From: Trachythela sp. YZ-2020 | Taxonomy: Eukaryota > Cnidaria > Anthozoa > Malacalcyonacea > Clavulariidae | NCBI GenBank assembly: GCA_016169945.1 | Contig: JADLSH010000377.1 | Coordinates: forward strand, 2,038,001-2,102,000 | Length of the DNA stretch: 64,000 nt | Direction: 5' to 3' | In this document: piece by piece, positions 21,973 through 33,535 of the stretch | Position numbering within the stretch: position 1 is the stretch's first letter | Layout of the letters: each line of letters starts with the position of its first letter | The notes under the pieces: generated by a model | Seen by the model: the letters and a program-made list of their open reading frames with translations, nothing else | Database searches by the model: none | Told to the model about the DNA's origin: nothing | Made by a program: the position numbers and the translations under genes

Positions 21973-23313
21973 ACATAATATGCGAAGTGCTTTGGACGGT
22001 GTTAAGGACGGTGCGAGAACTTAGGCGATTCGAATGCTAAATATGTCGATGCGAGACCTCCTTCGGCACAAGAACAAGACCCAACAAGATTAATGCGAAC
22101 GACGGGCAGCATGGCGAATAACGACGTGGTTTTATATCTACAATCAGAACTCACTTATGCAGAGCAAGCATGACAGTTGTGCTATTATTCCTCCCATGGT
22201 CAAAGAAATATGCCAGCTCAATTCAAGTGGTAGGCACCACTTCTACTGACAGCAAGGTCAAAGTCTTTGAATTATAGCTGATTAACTGTATGTAAGAAAG
22301 TTACATCAATGATTTTCAACCAGGAAAGCCTTGATAGGCTATAATTTAATTAAAATTTTCATGTAATTTAGGCCAAAAGGTTTTAAGAACTCAGATTTGC
22401 AGCAACAAAAGGTTGGCTGTATGTTGGCAACCTAAGTCAGTACCCCAATATTTCACCAAATGTCCACCACTGTATATTAACCTACTTGATTCTATTGGTA
22501 TATGCAGTTAAGTCAAAGGCTAAGCTTGTTGTCAAAGTTACTAAAAGATATCATGGAAATAATGTGGCAGTTAATTATATTTTATTTTCAGATTGCAATT
22601 TCTTTATATACTACATAGTACTACCAACATTGTAGACTATGTTCAGATAATATTTCATATTAGCTCGTGCAAATCTCAACATGCATGTGACTGCTTTCAC
22701 TGTTGAGTTCAAGCTTGAGTCGATATACTACATACACCACTGTTATCACAGTTTAGGGAAATACAGTTGGTGCCAATTTAATGTTAACCTTTAGAAAACA
22801 AATCTCAGATAATCGGGGGTCAAATGAACCTTAGATATGATACACAAATCTGTTTGCTTGTTAATGTATGTAATTCAATTATTCAATCACATTCTCTGTA
22901 TACTGAACCTGTTGCTGTTCAAATGTAGAGACCTTTTATCGTATAGCTCCGAGTTACATATACCAGACTGTTACGTCAGATGAATTAAAAAATAAATAAT
23001 TAAATAAAATAGAAAATAACAAAACAAACATGCCTTGTTAGTCAGCTCTGTTGGTCGTGTTACCAACACTCCAATTATGAATTTGTGAGATAAAAAGCTT
23101 CGTGGGAGAGCTGCTGTATGTCTTGGGCGCCATCCAGGTTTCCTGTACTGCAGGTTTTTCCTGGCCTCCCTGACATCTCAGCTGTAGTATGAGTGATGGT
23201 AATGCTCAAATGGAAGTCAACTGTCATCAGGCAAAAGCTGTCTTCTCTATGACTACAGCTTTGTGGGAGATGGGTTTCTTCGTCTATGGGGAATACACTT
23301 GCAGTGTATTTGT
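21973..23313. other. Segment between repeat A and repeat B
   Basis: No motif-bearing ORF. A short open stretch at 23189-23380 is unconvincing. If A copies are LTRs this would be the start of a non-coding internal region. Confidence 0.3.
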
Positions 23314-23684
23314 GGGGTTGAAGTGTTCCAAATGGTCAACTTCATTGCCCATAGACTCAGATTATTTCATGGAAATATAATCAGTCGAATCGTAAGGACT
23401 GTCCAAGGGGATTATCACCCATTGGTTCAGGTAATGTCGGAGAGGGTCGCAACCTTGATGACAGGGCTCTATCGGGGTTTTTACCCCTAGGGCATTTAGT
23501 CTCTCCTAGCGGGTCTCATGTATACACCCGCGGGATGAAAACATATGGCTAGAATGAGTCTTTGGGTTGACCAGAGTATAAATATTGGTTCACTTCAGTC
23601 TTCACCCCGAACCCGTTCTCCCACAAATTTGGCGTGTGTTTAATTCAATTACCGGTGAATTTTAGTATATAATGTGCTTGGATC
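23314..23684. repeat. Direct repeat B, copy 1, promoter-like
   Basis: 371 bp, almost identical to 24289-24659. It contains GTATAAATATTGG (TATA-like, near 23577) followed about 25 bp on by a pyrimidine-rich CAGTCTTCACC possible start site. It abuts repeat A copy 2 at its right edge. Confidence 0.75.
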
Positions 23685-23689
23685 TTTAA

Positions 23690-24001
23690 AGCCAATTTAT
23701 AGATCACAATGTATAAATTTAAGTTAATGAGACAACACATTAACTTGAGGTTTGTTTTGCTATACAACAAGTGGGAAAAGCCTGTCAACACCCACTAAAT
23801 TCACAACAAAATATCTCTGATCAAAGTTCAAAGTTGTCCTGACACGTGCAATACGAATGCAATTTGCTCAGCCAATCGAATGACTCTATTGCCAATCATA
23901 TTTCAATGACCATATGTAAAGCGCGCTATATAACGTAAAGCGTGTCACTTTGCCGAATGTTTCAACTGAATAAACACGAAATTCTGCAAGAATAAAAATT
24001 T
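23690..24001. repeat. Direct repeat A, copy 2
   Basis: 312 bp, about 99% identical by eye to 21662-21972, same orientation, with CCAAT, TATA and AATAAA elements conserved. Confidence 0.8.
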
Positions 24002-24288
24002 CCACCAACCCACCCTTCTATTTTACATGTTGGAGGAACTAATCTAATGGACGATATATTTATCTATATCATTATATAGTTATTTTCATGCAGGGTAATC
24101 CAAGAAGAACAAACGATAAATTCTATCGTATCGCTGGAAATGTTCTTGCTGTATCGTTATGCTGGATGTGGTCTTGCTTTAGTTATGCTGGATAATTAAT
24201 CCAAGAGGAAAACACGAACAATTTTATTTCTGTGAATGATCATGTTGTATATATCTAAACTTGTTGATGTTGAATAAAGCTTTGGTTC
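24002..24288. other. Segment between A copy 2 and B copy 2
   Basis: Not similar to the 1.3-kb segment that separates the first A and B copies. No ORF. Confidence 0.35.
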
Positions 24289-24659
24289 GGGGTTGAAGTG
24301 TTCCAAATGGTCAACTTCATTGCCCATAGACTCAGATTATTTCATGGAAATATAATCAGTCGAATCGTAAGGACTGTCCAAGGGGATTATCACCCATTGG
24401 TTCAGGTAATGTCGGAGAGGGTCGCAACCTTGATGACAGGGCTCTATCGGGGTTTTTACCCCTAGGGCATTTAGTCTCTCCTAGCGGGTCTCATGTATAC
24501 ACCCGCGGGATGAAAACATAAGGCTAGAATGAGTCTTTGGGTTGACCAGAGTATAAATATTGGTTCACTTCAGTCTTCACCCCGAACCCGTTCTCCCACA
24601 AATTTGGCGTGTGTTTAATTTAATTACCGGTGAATTTTAGTATATAATGTGCTTGGATC
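24289..24659. repeat. Direct repeat B, copy 2
   Basis: 371 bp, almost identical to 23314-23684, same orientation, followed at once by a TATG microsatellite and BEL/Pao integrase sequence. Confidence 0.8.
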
Positions 24660-24664
24660 ATTAA

Positions 24665-24702
24665 GTATGTATGTATGTATGTATGTATGTATGTATATAT
24701 GT
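24665..24702. repeat. (GTAT)n microsatellite
   Basis: A run of GTAT tetranucleotides at the junction between repeat B and the integrase fragment. Confidence 0.95.
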
Positions 24703-25375
24703 ACAGTGACAATGGGGCGAATGGTACGGCAACGTACTCCACGTTAAAGGAAGAATTTAAGAAACTTCAACATAAAACCTCCCAAACTCGCATTCAAGAT
24801 AGACTCCAAAAATCCTATATTCAATGGCACTTCAACTCCCTTTCGCCAACCATGTGGGCGGAATTTGGGAAAGGCTCATTCGATCGATTCGTAGAATTTT
24901 AAAGGCATTGTTACAAGAATAAGGTGTTAATGACGAAGCACTAGTAACATTTAAGGTGGAAATTGAACGAATTTTTAACGATGCTGCACTTGTTCGCCAA
25001 GAAAATCACCCAGATGACCTGAGTCCCCTCACACCCAACAAACTACATTTACTTCGTTCAGACTATCCCCTTCCTCTAAGAGTTGTTGTAAAATTTGACA
25101 AGTACAACCGGCGTTGGACACAAGCGCAAGAGTTGGCAAACGCGTTTTGGAAACGATGGCTGAGAGATTATACCTCCCTCTTCTGCAGGAAAGGCAAAAA
25201 ATGGACAGCAGACAAACGTAATTTGCAAGTTAATGATTTAGTTTTAGTGGTAGACGAGACAGTAGACCGTGGACAATGGCCAATGGGACTGGTATAGGAA
25301 ATCTAGTTAATTCGTACTTCACATTCAAAACGAGACACACAAGAAAACTGTGTTTGCTCGAAGGAGTTGGCTGAA
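24703..25375 (+). pseudogene. BEL/Pao integrase fragment
   Basis: Starts in the integrase core at SDNGANGTATYSTLKEEFKK, with the SDNG aspartate block. It continues [11 protein letters not shown], then in a second frame LTPNKLHLLR, KYNRRWTQAQELANAFWKRW, RNLQVNDLVLVVDE and RGQWPMG, and fades with KLCLLEGVG near 25370. That order of DN, FNPPSxPHMGG-like, and RRWxxxQxLAxxFWxRW blocks is typical of BEL/Pao integrase. A stop at 24901 and frame changes make it non-functional; no RT or protease lies upstream. Confidence 0.8.
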
Positions 25376-26138
25376 TAGTTCAATAATTTAGTATATAAGG
25401 ATTTTATATGGTATCAAGCTTCATGAATAACCTTGATAGGTGCTGGTGTGCATAGTCCTATTGCCCAAATTAGTTAATTTAAATATTTCAAATCATTTGC
25501 ATAAATTTGGTTACGCCAGATTGTGGGCTCATTTGCATAACGTATATAAGCGTCAAATACAGCGAAGTAGAGAACATTTTGACATTTATTATAAGTAGTT
25601 AGACAAGATAATGTGAATATTTAGCAAACATACTATGGATTCAATATTGTTGAACATCGTCATCAAATAATGCTCGTCAATGTGAGGTATGTTCACGTCA
25701 ATTAGTTGTTTAGGTTTAAGGATTATATTGTTGTATAATAGATATAATTTGTCGTATATAAATTTTGTTTAGAAAACCAGCACAATCTATAATTATTAAA
25801 AATATATTCAAGAAATAGAGGCTGAATTATTCACATGTTGGAGTTAAGTAGATCCTACAAACCTATTTCTATATGTGCAAGTATGCAGGTACCATAATTT
25901 AGTCTATATAGACGATAGTCAAGTGTACTTGAAAGAACGAATTATATGTGACGACTGACGAGGAAGGAAAATATTTTTGTAACATACATGTTTCATACTC
26001 TACATTCATCGAGTTTCTAAACTTTGTATTCGATTAACTATGAAATTCGAAAAACCTCATAATTATGACAAGAACAGTTGCATTAGTAGAGATATAACTG
26101 CTTGAAATACTGTAAATTATATACTGCACCAAACTAAC
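25376..26138. other. Possible LTR, then intronic or intergenic AT-rich DNA
   Basis: Between about 25415 and 25700 a TATATAAGCG box (near 25542) lies downstream of the integrase, where a BEL 3' LTR would be. No second copy is in the window to confirm it. The rest has no supported exon. Confidence 0.3.
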
Positions 26139-28441
26139 CTGGACAGGGTCCCGCGAAACATGTCTTATTCCCAGTGGAAGCTCCACTACAGGTGATTTGT
26201 TCCGAATCAGGAAGACAAGTTCTTTGACGAGTTTGAAAGCCTATTAAGCACGGTACATTACATTCGCTCCATTCACTCCAAGCACTAAATCCTGTTTCAC
26301 CTAAAATTTAAATTGATACGGTGAATCTCATGAGCATTTGTACGGACATGCAGTGCTAGTTATTGTTATCAGCAGTGTAGGAAAAGTAACTTGTGTTCGC
26401 CGAAGAAAACAAGCTATAGATGTGCTACCATTCCTGGCTTGGCCAACCTACAACGTCCCACAATGCTATCTGTTAACCTCGTCGAGCATGTGGATTAGAT
26501 ATCACGCGTTAAGTGTATTCTTAGAATATTTCTGAGTGTCTCAATCGGTATGCCAAAAAATCACAATGGCCAGGAGCTGGTATGTTCTGTAAGACACCTT
26601 GGGCTCGATTCCGTATTGGGACATTTAGAAATGAATTTTCCTGCTTTCAGTAGTAAACGTGCAGTCATCACATCGTAAGCAATAATTTACTCAATGCTGT
26701 TCAGAAATAACCTGAACCTGTAGATGAGGTTCGGTTAAGGTTCTTCGGTCAAGGTTGACCGTTGAAAAACCGCAAGAGTTTGTCCGACATTTTACGAGGT
26801 TTAATCGCGTTCCACCTAGGTCCAACAGAGGTTTATCTTCGGTTTAATCTAGATTCAGCCGGTATTTAACCTCAGAGGATTAACCATGAATTTTATTACT
26901 TTATTTCTGGACCGTACTTTATGCTTAAAACTTACCTGGACAAAGAGTAGGATTTGTACATACAGAAGTTTCAAATATTAATCCAGAACAGTTTTTGCCA
27001 CCATGCTGAGGTTCTTCGCATGTTCGTCTTCTAGACATTGCTCCACTACCACATGTTTGACTACATTTAGTCCAGCTGCTCCATGGTAAGAAAATCCCAT
27101 CCACTACGAATACACAACACATACACTACAGTTACCACAAGTTACTCAAGGCCCGTTTACACAATGCTCTATTTTTGGCATGGCACGGATAAAAATGTTA
27201 CTCCCACCAATTTTACCCGTGCGAGGACTACCTAAATAGGTGTGCTCAAATTTTAGATACGAAATCATTGGTGCTAAACAAAACAATAAGGCAAAAACAA
27301 GGAACGCTCCAAATATATCGGCTATATACCAAGCACATACACCATGGGGCAGATCCAGGACCATTGCGGACCTCATTTTAATTTCCAATAGGAATGGTTT
27401 TTTACATGCACGAGGATGTCAATTTAGAACTGATATCGAGCTATCTAGTACAAATAAAGAAAGTTCATTATTAGGAAATACATTGCATACAGTAGATATG
27501 GTTATTACCTGGACAGGGGTCATGCTTACATGCTCTGGTACCGTTCATGGTACCATTACAACCATATCCAGTCGCATTTAAACACCATCGTGTTTGAATA
27601 CCTTCACCACAAGTAACACTACATGATGTCCAGTTTGACCAGTTTGAAATCTCTACACATGAAACGAAAAACACAGATATTTCCAATATAATAATATACA
27701 TGAATAAATTCTCAATTCTGATTGGCTGAAAGTGGTAGAACTGTATTTTCTAAAATATTCAATATATGGCGCTATCTATTGGTTATTTCAATCTTTGTAT
27801 AAAAATACCTGAAAAAGCTGCTATGGATATGAGTCCCACAATGAAGATAAAAAACTTTCAATTATAACCATGAATTTTTAGTATGGGTTATATAAAACAT
27901 GGTTGATAAATTAACTATTCGCCCTTCATAGAACGGGTCCCAGATATCCAGTGTATTTTCCGACAGTTGATGTGTACAAAAGAAAGAAATAATTAACATT
28001 ACTTCATTATGCTGCATTCATTAATGACCCACAAAAAACTAGTGTGCATCATATCAATGGCACATTGGTGCCTTTCACCTCTGTGACAGGGATTCTATTC
28101 CTGTAGTATACAGTAGTGCGATTATATTGTCGCCTCATTGGCATGTGAGAAGAGTGCGTCCTGTGCGACTACATCAATCGCCGCAGGTTTTCTCCGAGTA
28201 CTCCGGTTTCCTCCTCAGTAACACTGGACCAAGTGTTACAGTGCAGTTCAGTTCAGTTTAGTTTAATTTAGTTCAGCTTAAAACAAAGAAATAAGGTCAC
28301 CTTCACAAGACTTTATATTACACTGTTTCGTTTCCATCGTGGTTTTATTACATATCATAGCTACAGTGTCTAAACACGATCTGTTCCTTGACTGATAACA
28401 TGATTCATTGCAAGTTGCCCAGTTTGACCACGACGAAAACA
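26139..28441 (-). CDS. Four thrombospondin type 1 exons of one gene
   Basis: Exons on the minus strand, 5' to 3' of the gene: 28301-28441, 27509-27652, 26936-27103, 26139-26300. Each has AG/GT borders, each is symmetric phase 1-1, and each encodes one TSP1 module of 47-56 residues: FSSWSNWATCNESC, ISNWSNWTSCSVTCGEGIQT, LPWSSWTKCSQTCGSG and FSAWSEWSECNVPC. All have the WxxW tryptophans, and most close with CPG. TSP1 modules are secreted or extracellular adhesion and matrix domains, often O-fucosylated and C-mannosylated at these motifs. Module one ends CNIKSCEG instead of CPG. The first and last exons of the gene are outside what I can identify, so signal peptide, other domains and total size are unknown. 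Confidence 0.9.
28060..28262 (+). repeat. SINE-like interspersed repeat in a TSP1 intron
   Basis: Contains a GCAGGTTTTCTCCGAGTACT core, followed by CCGGTTTCCTCC, a word I associate with dispersed repeats in marine invertebrates, and ends with a short tail of AGTTC/AGTTT pentamers as SINEs often do. The 5' boundary is not certain. Confidence 0.4.
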
Positions 28442-28813
28442 CTGGGTATTAAAAAAAAAAGTCAAAAATATAAACATAAAATCAGTAGAGAATTACATGA
28501 AGAGTTTTCAGTCGTTCTCAACCCGGGTTGAGTTTCAATTCCGTTGACCAAGAAAACAATTTCAGCAGGGCCTAGCCATTAAACCCTTTTCGAATTACAC
28601 AGCGTTCGATATAAACATGACGAAAATTTAATATCAGATATGCCAGCATGATTTTATAACTTTTAAGGACGATATAACCAAGTGAGAGATGATTTTTGAG
28701 CAACGATTCTCACTTCCGTTATAAAGTAAGAAGTAAGATATCAAATTAATTTACTGTTTTATGGTGAGAACCGTTCAAAATAGACCATTATTTCCTATAT
28801 ATTTTAACTATTT

Positions 28814-28920
28814 AACAATTAGATTATGAGCTCAAGATTTCTATGAGGTGATAGTTGATGAGGGCGAAGCCCGAATGAACTATCATCTCATAGAAATCGA
28901 GAGCGAATAATCTAATTGTT
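28814..28920. repeat. Near-perfect 107-bp palindrome
   Basis: AACAATTAGATTAT at the left pairs with ATAATCTAATTGTT at the right, and pairing continues to the centre at GGGCGAAGCCC (about 28862-28872) with few mismatches. It would form a stem of about 50 bp. Confidence 0.9.
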
Positions 28921-29106
28921 TTAGTAGAAACCAGCAAAAAAACAGTATTTCAAAACGTTTTTCATAATTTATTGAAATAAATTCGTTAAAAATCGCGCCG
29001 AGGAGATGGCTGTTTCGCTACTCGCTATCTATCGACAATTAGATAGCGAGTAGCGTAGCCAATCAAATTACAGCATTTGCAATAGTATACTAGTATGATT
29101 CTACTA
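28920..29106. mobile_element. Small TTTAGTAGAA-ended element
   Basis: Short inverted ends TTTAGTAGAA and TTCTACTAAA, with an internal hairpin CGCTACTCGCTATCT...AGATAGCGAGTAGCG near 29016-29056. It abuts the palindrome at 28814-28920, and the two may be parts of one element. Confidence 0.45.
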
Positions 29107-29323
29107 AACTAAAATAGTTCACTATAACATTATTCTTGTACACATTGTGTTATATAGAAATTAGCAAATATGAAATGTATGTGCTTAAAAACCGGAGAAA
29201 AAGCTATATTTAATAGTGAGATCCGTGTATGAGCCGAGTGAGCTTCGTTCACTAAATTGTTTGTTGATAGACAAGCATATGATTATCGCTAATTATCTTA
29301 TCCTGTCAGCATATTATTGTTTG

Positions 29324-29578
29324 CTAATGTGTGGCATTCTTAAAAATAAGCTTCGCAAAGCCAGGAAAACAATGTTCGACTTGTTTTTGCTCATCTTTTG
29401 GTATTTGACGATGTAATTTGAACATACACCATCGGACATCCACCATTTCAGTGTTGACCCGATCCACACTTGCCGCATTCACTAAGGCGTCAATAGTCGC
29501 GAAAAACGGCGTATCCTTCTCTAGCAAAATAACTTTTTTCATGAAGTTCCACATTTTGCGCAAACAATTGTAATCCAT
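29324..29578 (-). CDS. ORF of unknown function
   Basis: An 84-residue frame with amino-acid-like composition (LVNAASVDRVNTEMVDVRW, HRQIPKDEQKQVEHCFPGF). I do not recognise a family. It has no splice context I could confirm, and may be a host exon or a transposon fragment. Confidence 0.25.
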   Translation of the reverse strand: MDYNCLRKMWNFMKKVILLEKDTPFFATIDALVNAASVDRVNTEMVDVRWCMFKLHRQIPKDEQKQVEHCFPGFAKLIFKNATH

Positions 29579-29599
29579 CTCTTATAAACGTGTCCGAAA

Positions 29600-30560
29600 T
29601 GTGATTAAATTAACAGTTTACAGCACAGTTTTACTCACAAGTAAAAATACTAGAAGAAGACCACACAAGCTCCTCTGAAAGTATACTCTTTAAGTGAAAT
29701 AAACTGACTAAGAAAATTATTTGACATCACTATGTATATAAGTGTGCAAACGTCAGACTGTAGTTCATGCAATTCTTTCGAAATTTACACTTTTCTGTCC
29801 AAGGTTTCATTCTACATGTTATCATTCTTTGTTGCTGATAATAGCAAAATTTTGGAAATATTTCTTTTATAGATAAATATGTTGCCAAAATCTTACCATA
29901 TCTTAATTATTAACAACGCTTTCGCCCAATTTCGTGCTAAAAATGCAGTTTTATTTAAATTGTGTCCGGGAAATCAGGAAAAAGACATTTTTCACTTAGC
30001 TTTACAACGTGTTAGACACAAGTAGATTAAAATTTACCTAAAATTCTCTACCTTTTCTAGTTAACATACTGAAGTTATAGTAGTTTTGGATAAGATCTGA
30101 GTACACCCTTCCGTAAAAGTATTTAGCCTTAGTTATAGAGCTTCGTTTTTGTGTTTGAAACATTGGCTTTACAGTCTTTAATCTAGTTACTCGTGACATA
30201 ATCATGAAGTTATAGTAGATGGTGTAACCGTGAAGACCGCGCTTCCTCAGTTTGTATTCTGAAAATCAAAATCTAGTGAACTTTGACACTTTGTTCTACA
30301 TAAGATTTCCGCCCCAGTAACCTTATTCTATTACGTTACCAGTAACAAAAGTAATGGCTCTAAAACCCGAGGTCTCGCTGACGAAAGCGAGGCTGTATAA
30401 CCAATGCAAAATACTTTCCGGAAGGGTGTAACAGCTTAAACCTGTTCCTTTCGCGTAGGTTTTGATATACATGTTAGTGAAGACATGCCTGCCCCCTTGA
30501 TTTAAAAATACAGTGAGTTGTGATATGCAGATGGATACACGAACAAAAAATTATATACAT
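29600..30560. repeat. Imperfect inverted pair around 30080-30450 in gene-free DNA
   Basis: A stretch near 30092-30150 (ACACCCTTCCGTAAAAGTAT and on) is repeated in inverted form near 30385-30440 (ATACTTTCCGGAAGGGTGTA), with further weaker pairing outward. It looks like a decayed MITE of about 370 bp. Nothing else was found in the stretch. Confidence 0.45.
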
Positions 30561-30677
30561 GTGTAAACCTAGCCAGCACCAGTTGCGAAAAATGCAACTT
30601 TAGGCCCTCTTGCATGCATCGTACCTGCGGCCCTGCGATTCTGGTGCTGCGCTCTAACCAACTGAGCTACAGAGTCC
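30560..30677 (-). mobile_element. tRNA-derived SINE
   Basis: The minus strand begins like a tRNA gene: A box TAGCTCAGTTGGTTAGAGCG (30650-30669) and a diverged B box GGTACGATGCATGC (30612-30625). The body after the tRNA-like head has a GTTGCATTTTTCGCAAC mini-hairpin, as in SINE bodies. The anticodon arm and acceptor stem do not fold into a good tRNA, so this is a SINE and not a tRNA gene. The A and B boxes are the internal RNA polymerase III promoter. Confidence 0.75.
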
Positions 30678-32580
30678 AGTTGCTGAGCGTTAACCGCAAC
30701 GTCGTGTATATATGATGGAAGTGATGCCATCGTGTTTTGGTATTTGTTTTTCGTTATATTCTGAATCCGAATACATAGAACGAGACATTTTATACCTGGC
30801 TAAGTCTAAAAATGCGTATACATTTTCGTTCGTGTATTCCATCAACAAACACCTTCTACTTATATTTCAATCGAACGAGATGGCAAGAAAAAATCTTGAT
30901 ATTTACCCATAATTTGTGATATTCTTAGCCATACTTTAATATGCAAATCAGTACCTGCATTTCTACTGTCATTATTTCTCATTCTTTCCTCCTCGGTCTT
31001 TGTCTATACGAAATTGATTCCAAAAATACAGAAGTAAGTGATAGATATAAAAGGGTAAGTCATCATTTAACAATTCAATACTCGATATAATTATACCATC
31101 AGCTATTCCCATGCGTATTTGACAAGGAATGTACATTGTAATGAGCGCTTGACATTATACGACCTCACAGCACACATCAGAAATGTCGTAGATTTGGAAA
31201 TATCTATTAGTTATGGTCAGTGCATTATATATGTGAGTAGTAATGTAGGTAGATTTTGAGGCGGTAGGGGTGATGGGGCAACATCATTAGCATAAAATGA
31301 GAAGGGGACAATATTATTAGCATAAAATGAGTGGCGCAACATCATTAGTATATGAGGCTGAGCATCATCATTAGCATACGAGGGTAACACATCAATTATT
31401 CAACTTGGTCCTACCCCTTTCAGACTTCTCAACCGTCATTAATATATAATGACGTCACGGAACAAGATCAGGCAATTTTGGGCGAAAAAAATTAATTTTT
31501 CTGAGTTCTGCATATTTTGTGGTTACTTCACATAATAACAAGCAGAAATATGGCTTTGTTGCGACAATGTAAGCATGGTAAATATATAAATTCCTTATTA
31601 GTATTAAATATATTTTCGTATCTAGTGAACTGTTATTGCCTAATGCGAAGTAATAACAAGCGGCTTTCTGAGACGAGAAATATAACGAATGCGACGCTTA
31701 GCCTAATAGAACATTTTTACAAATATAGACATAACCTTGAATAATTGAATCATTTAATCCTAAGATTGAACCTTGAATCTTAGGATTGAATCTTTGAATA
31801 CTAAGATTGAATCAATGAATCCTCAGATTGAATCCTTGAATCCGAAGATCAGTGGTGACTAAATTACTTTGATTTTGCACTTGAGTAAATTAAAGTAGAA
31901 GTAATTGCTTGTGCCCAGGCCTATAGGCCGGTCACGAGTCTTAAAATGCAAGTTTTATTGCGAATTGTGAAAAAAGTGTCCTGGACTTCCGGTTTGCATC
32001 ACATCAGCTCGGTTTCAGTTCGCCAGTTGGTTTCAATATTTCCATACACTGAAGCGCATTGAATTTCTCTCGTTGCTCTGTAATTGTTGTCGTTAATACC
32101 ATGCTTTGGACAGCCTATACTTTCGAGTTTCGTCTTATCGCAATGTTTTGTAGAGATTTGTAAACACCAGGTCAAGAACCTTTCCATTCGTAAGGGAGCT
32201 CCTAACAGCGAAATACCAAAAGATCAACAGTATTTATATCGGCGTCGCTATTATATTCTCCCGTTTGTGAGAAAGCTGAACTAGTGAACTACGAAAAGAC
32301 AGATATAATGAAAAAAGCAAGTATTTGAGAATCCATTGTTATCTAAAAATTATTTAGTTTGAATGAAAATTTGTGGAGAAATGTACAAAAATTTAGCTTG
32401 TTTCTCCGACTGAACAGAACTGAGTACGTAATTAGTGCATGTATAATTTATGCGAGAATAGACCCATGCCTTGTTAACATTTTGCTCCAAGGCAAATTTT
32501 GATTATACATAATATGTTCTCCATTGTGATGTCGAAGCTCCCTTGAGAACTTTAGAGAGCTTTTGCCTGTTAGAGAAACG
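30678..32580. other. Gene-free stretch with two short tandem repeats
   Basis: At 31255-31395 a 33-36-bp unit with CAACATCATTAGCATAAAAT occurs about four times. At 31745-31848 a roughly 20-bp unit with GATTGAATCCTTGAATCC occurs about five times. Other ORFs are short and without motifs. Confidence 0.5.
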
Positions 32581-32584
32581 TTAA

Positions 32585-33130
32585 GCCGGTTTTCCACTAG
32601 GCGGAATTTTGCGCGCGGAGCGACATTTTCTTCCACGCGCATGCGTAGAAGCAAGACATATTGGCGGAATTTTTCCGCTGTTGTGCAAGGCTATGCACTG
32701 ATCGCTCCGCCAAGAAGTTGAAGGCAGTTCAACTTTTTCGATTTTCCGCGCGTACTATGGACAAAATCAACCAATCACAGTGCGTTGTACAATTTTGCGA
32801 GGTCATTTGACAAATTCAAGATAGCGTCCGGTCAGAATCATGATCAACACAACATCGATATCTCTTTGATTTTAAACGAAATGAACCAGCAAAACATCCA
32901 AACAAACCAGGAAAGTCCAAGCAGTATTGACGACGGAACTATTGACATTGTGCTAACTGAGTCTGAGTGTGTTTGACACAGAGATGTTTATTCAGGAAAT
33001 TAGACAATATTATTCCGCTAATCCGCTCGCAAATATTATTGCAGTGGAAATCATTCGCTTTTTTCAGCCCGGAAAAATTATATCAAAAATTCAGCTCCGC
33101 GTGCAAAATTCCGCCTAGTGGAAAACCAGC
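32585..33130. mobile_element. 546-bp inverted-repeat element flanked by TTAA
   Basis: The inverted repeats of about 36 bp run GC(C/T)GGTTTTCCACTAGGCG and on, with TTAA at 32581-32584 and 33131-33134. TTAA flanks suggest piggyBac; a 3-bp TTA/TAA reading would suggest Harbinger. A 63-codon ORF at 32785-32976 starts in promoter-like sequence (CCAATCACAG upstream) and may be the N-terminal remnant of an element protein, not identified. Confidence 0.75.
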
Positions 33131-33535
33131 TTAAAGGAGAAAAGGGATCAAATTAGGCCTTGTGCAGGTAACTTAGCATAACAATAGTGGGATCCAGTGG
33201 TCGTAATTCCTTCATTGTCTTTTCATTGTTTTGGAAATCTCACTGCTCTCCATGCGTCCCAGTCACTCATTGTTTTTACATATTTGTGATGTCATGCAAA
33301 TGGTCAATTTGACTCAATATGCTAGCGGACGTGCGTAATTTCTGCAGAGTGCACTCTAGTTACAGTTGAGTAAAGCAAGCCGGTTTTACCATTATTAGGA
33401 TTTTCTCGCCAACATAAACTTAGGTAAATATCCTAATATATAAGCAGATAACATCGAATACTGTTTATAGTACATGTATGAACTAAGGAGTACACGGTAT
33501 GCAATTTGATTTGGATAATAGCAAGCGTGGACAAT

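Noticed and set aside
30600..30677. Possible tRNA gene on the minus strand
   Set aside because: A box is good but the B box is diverged, stems do not pair properly, and a SINE-type body follows.
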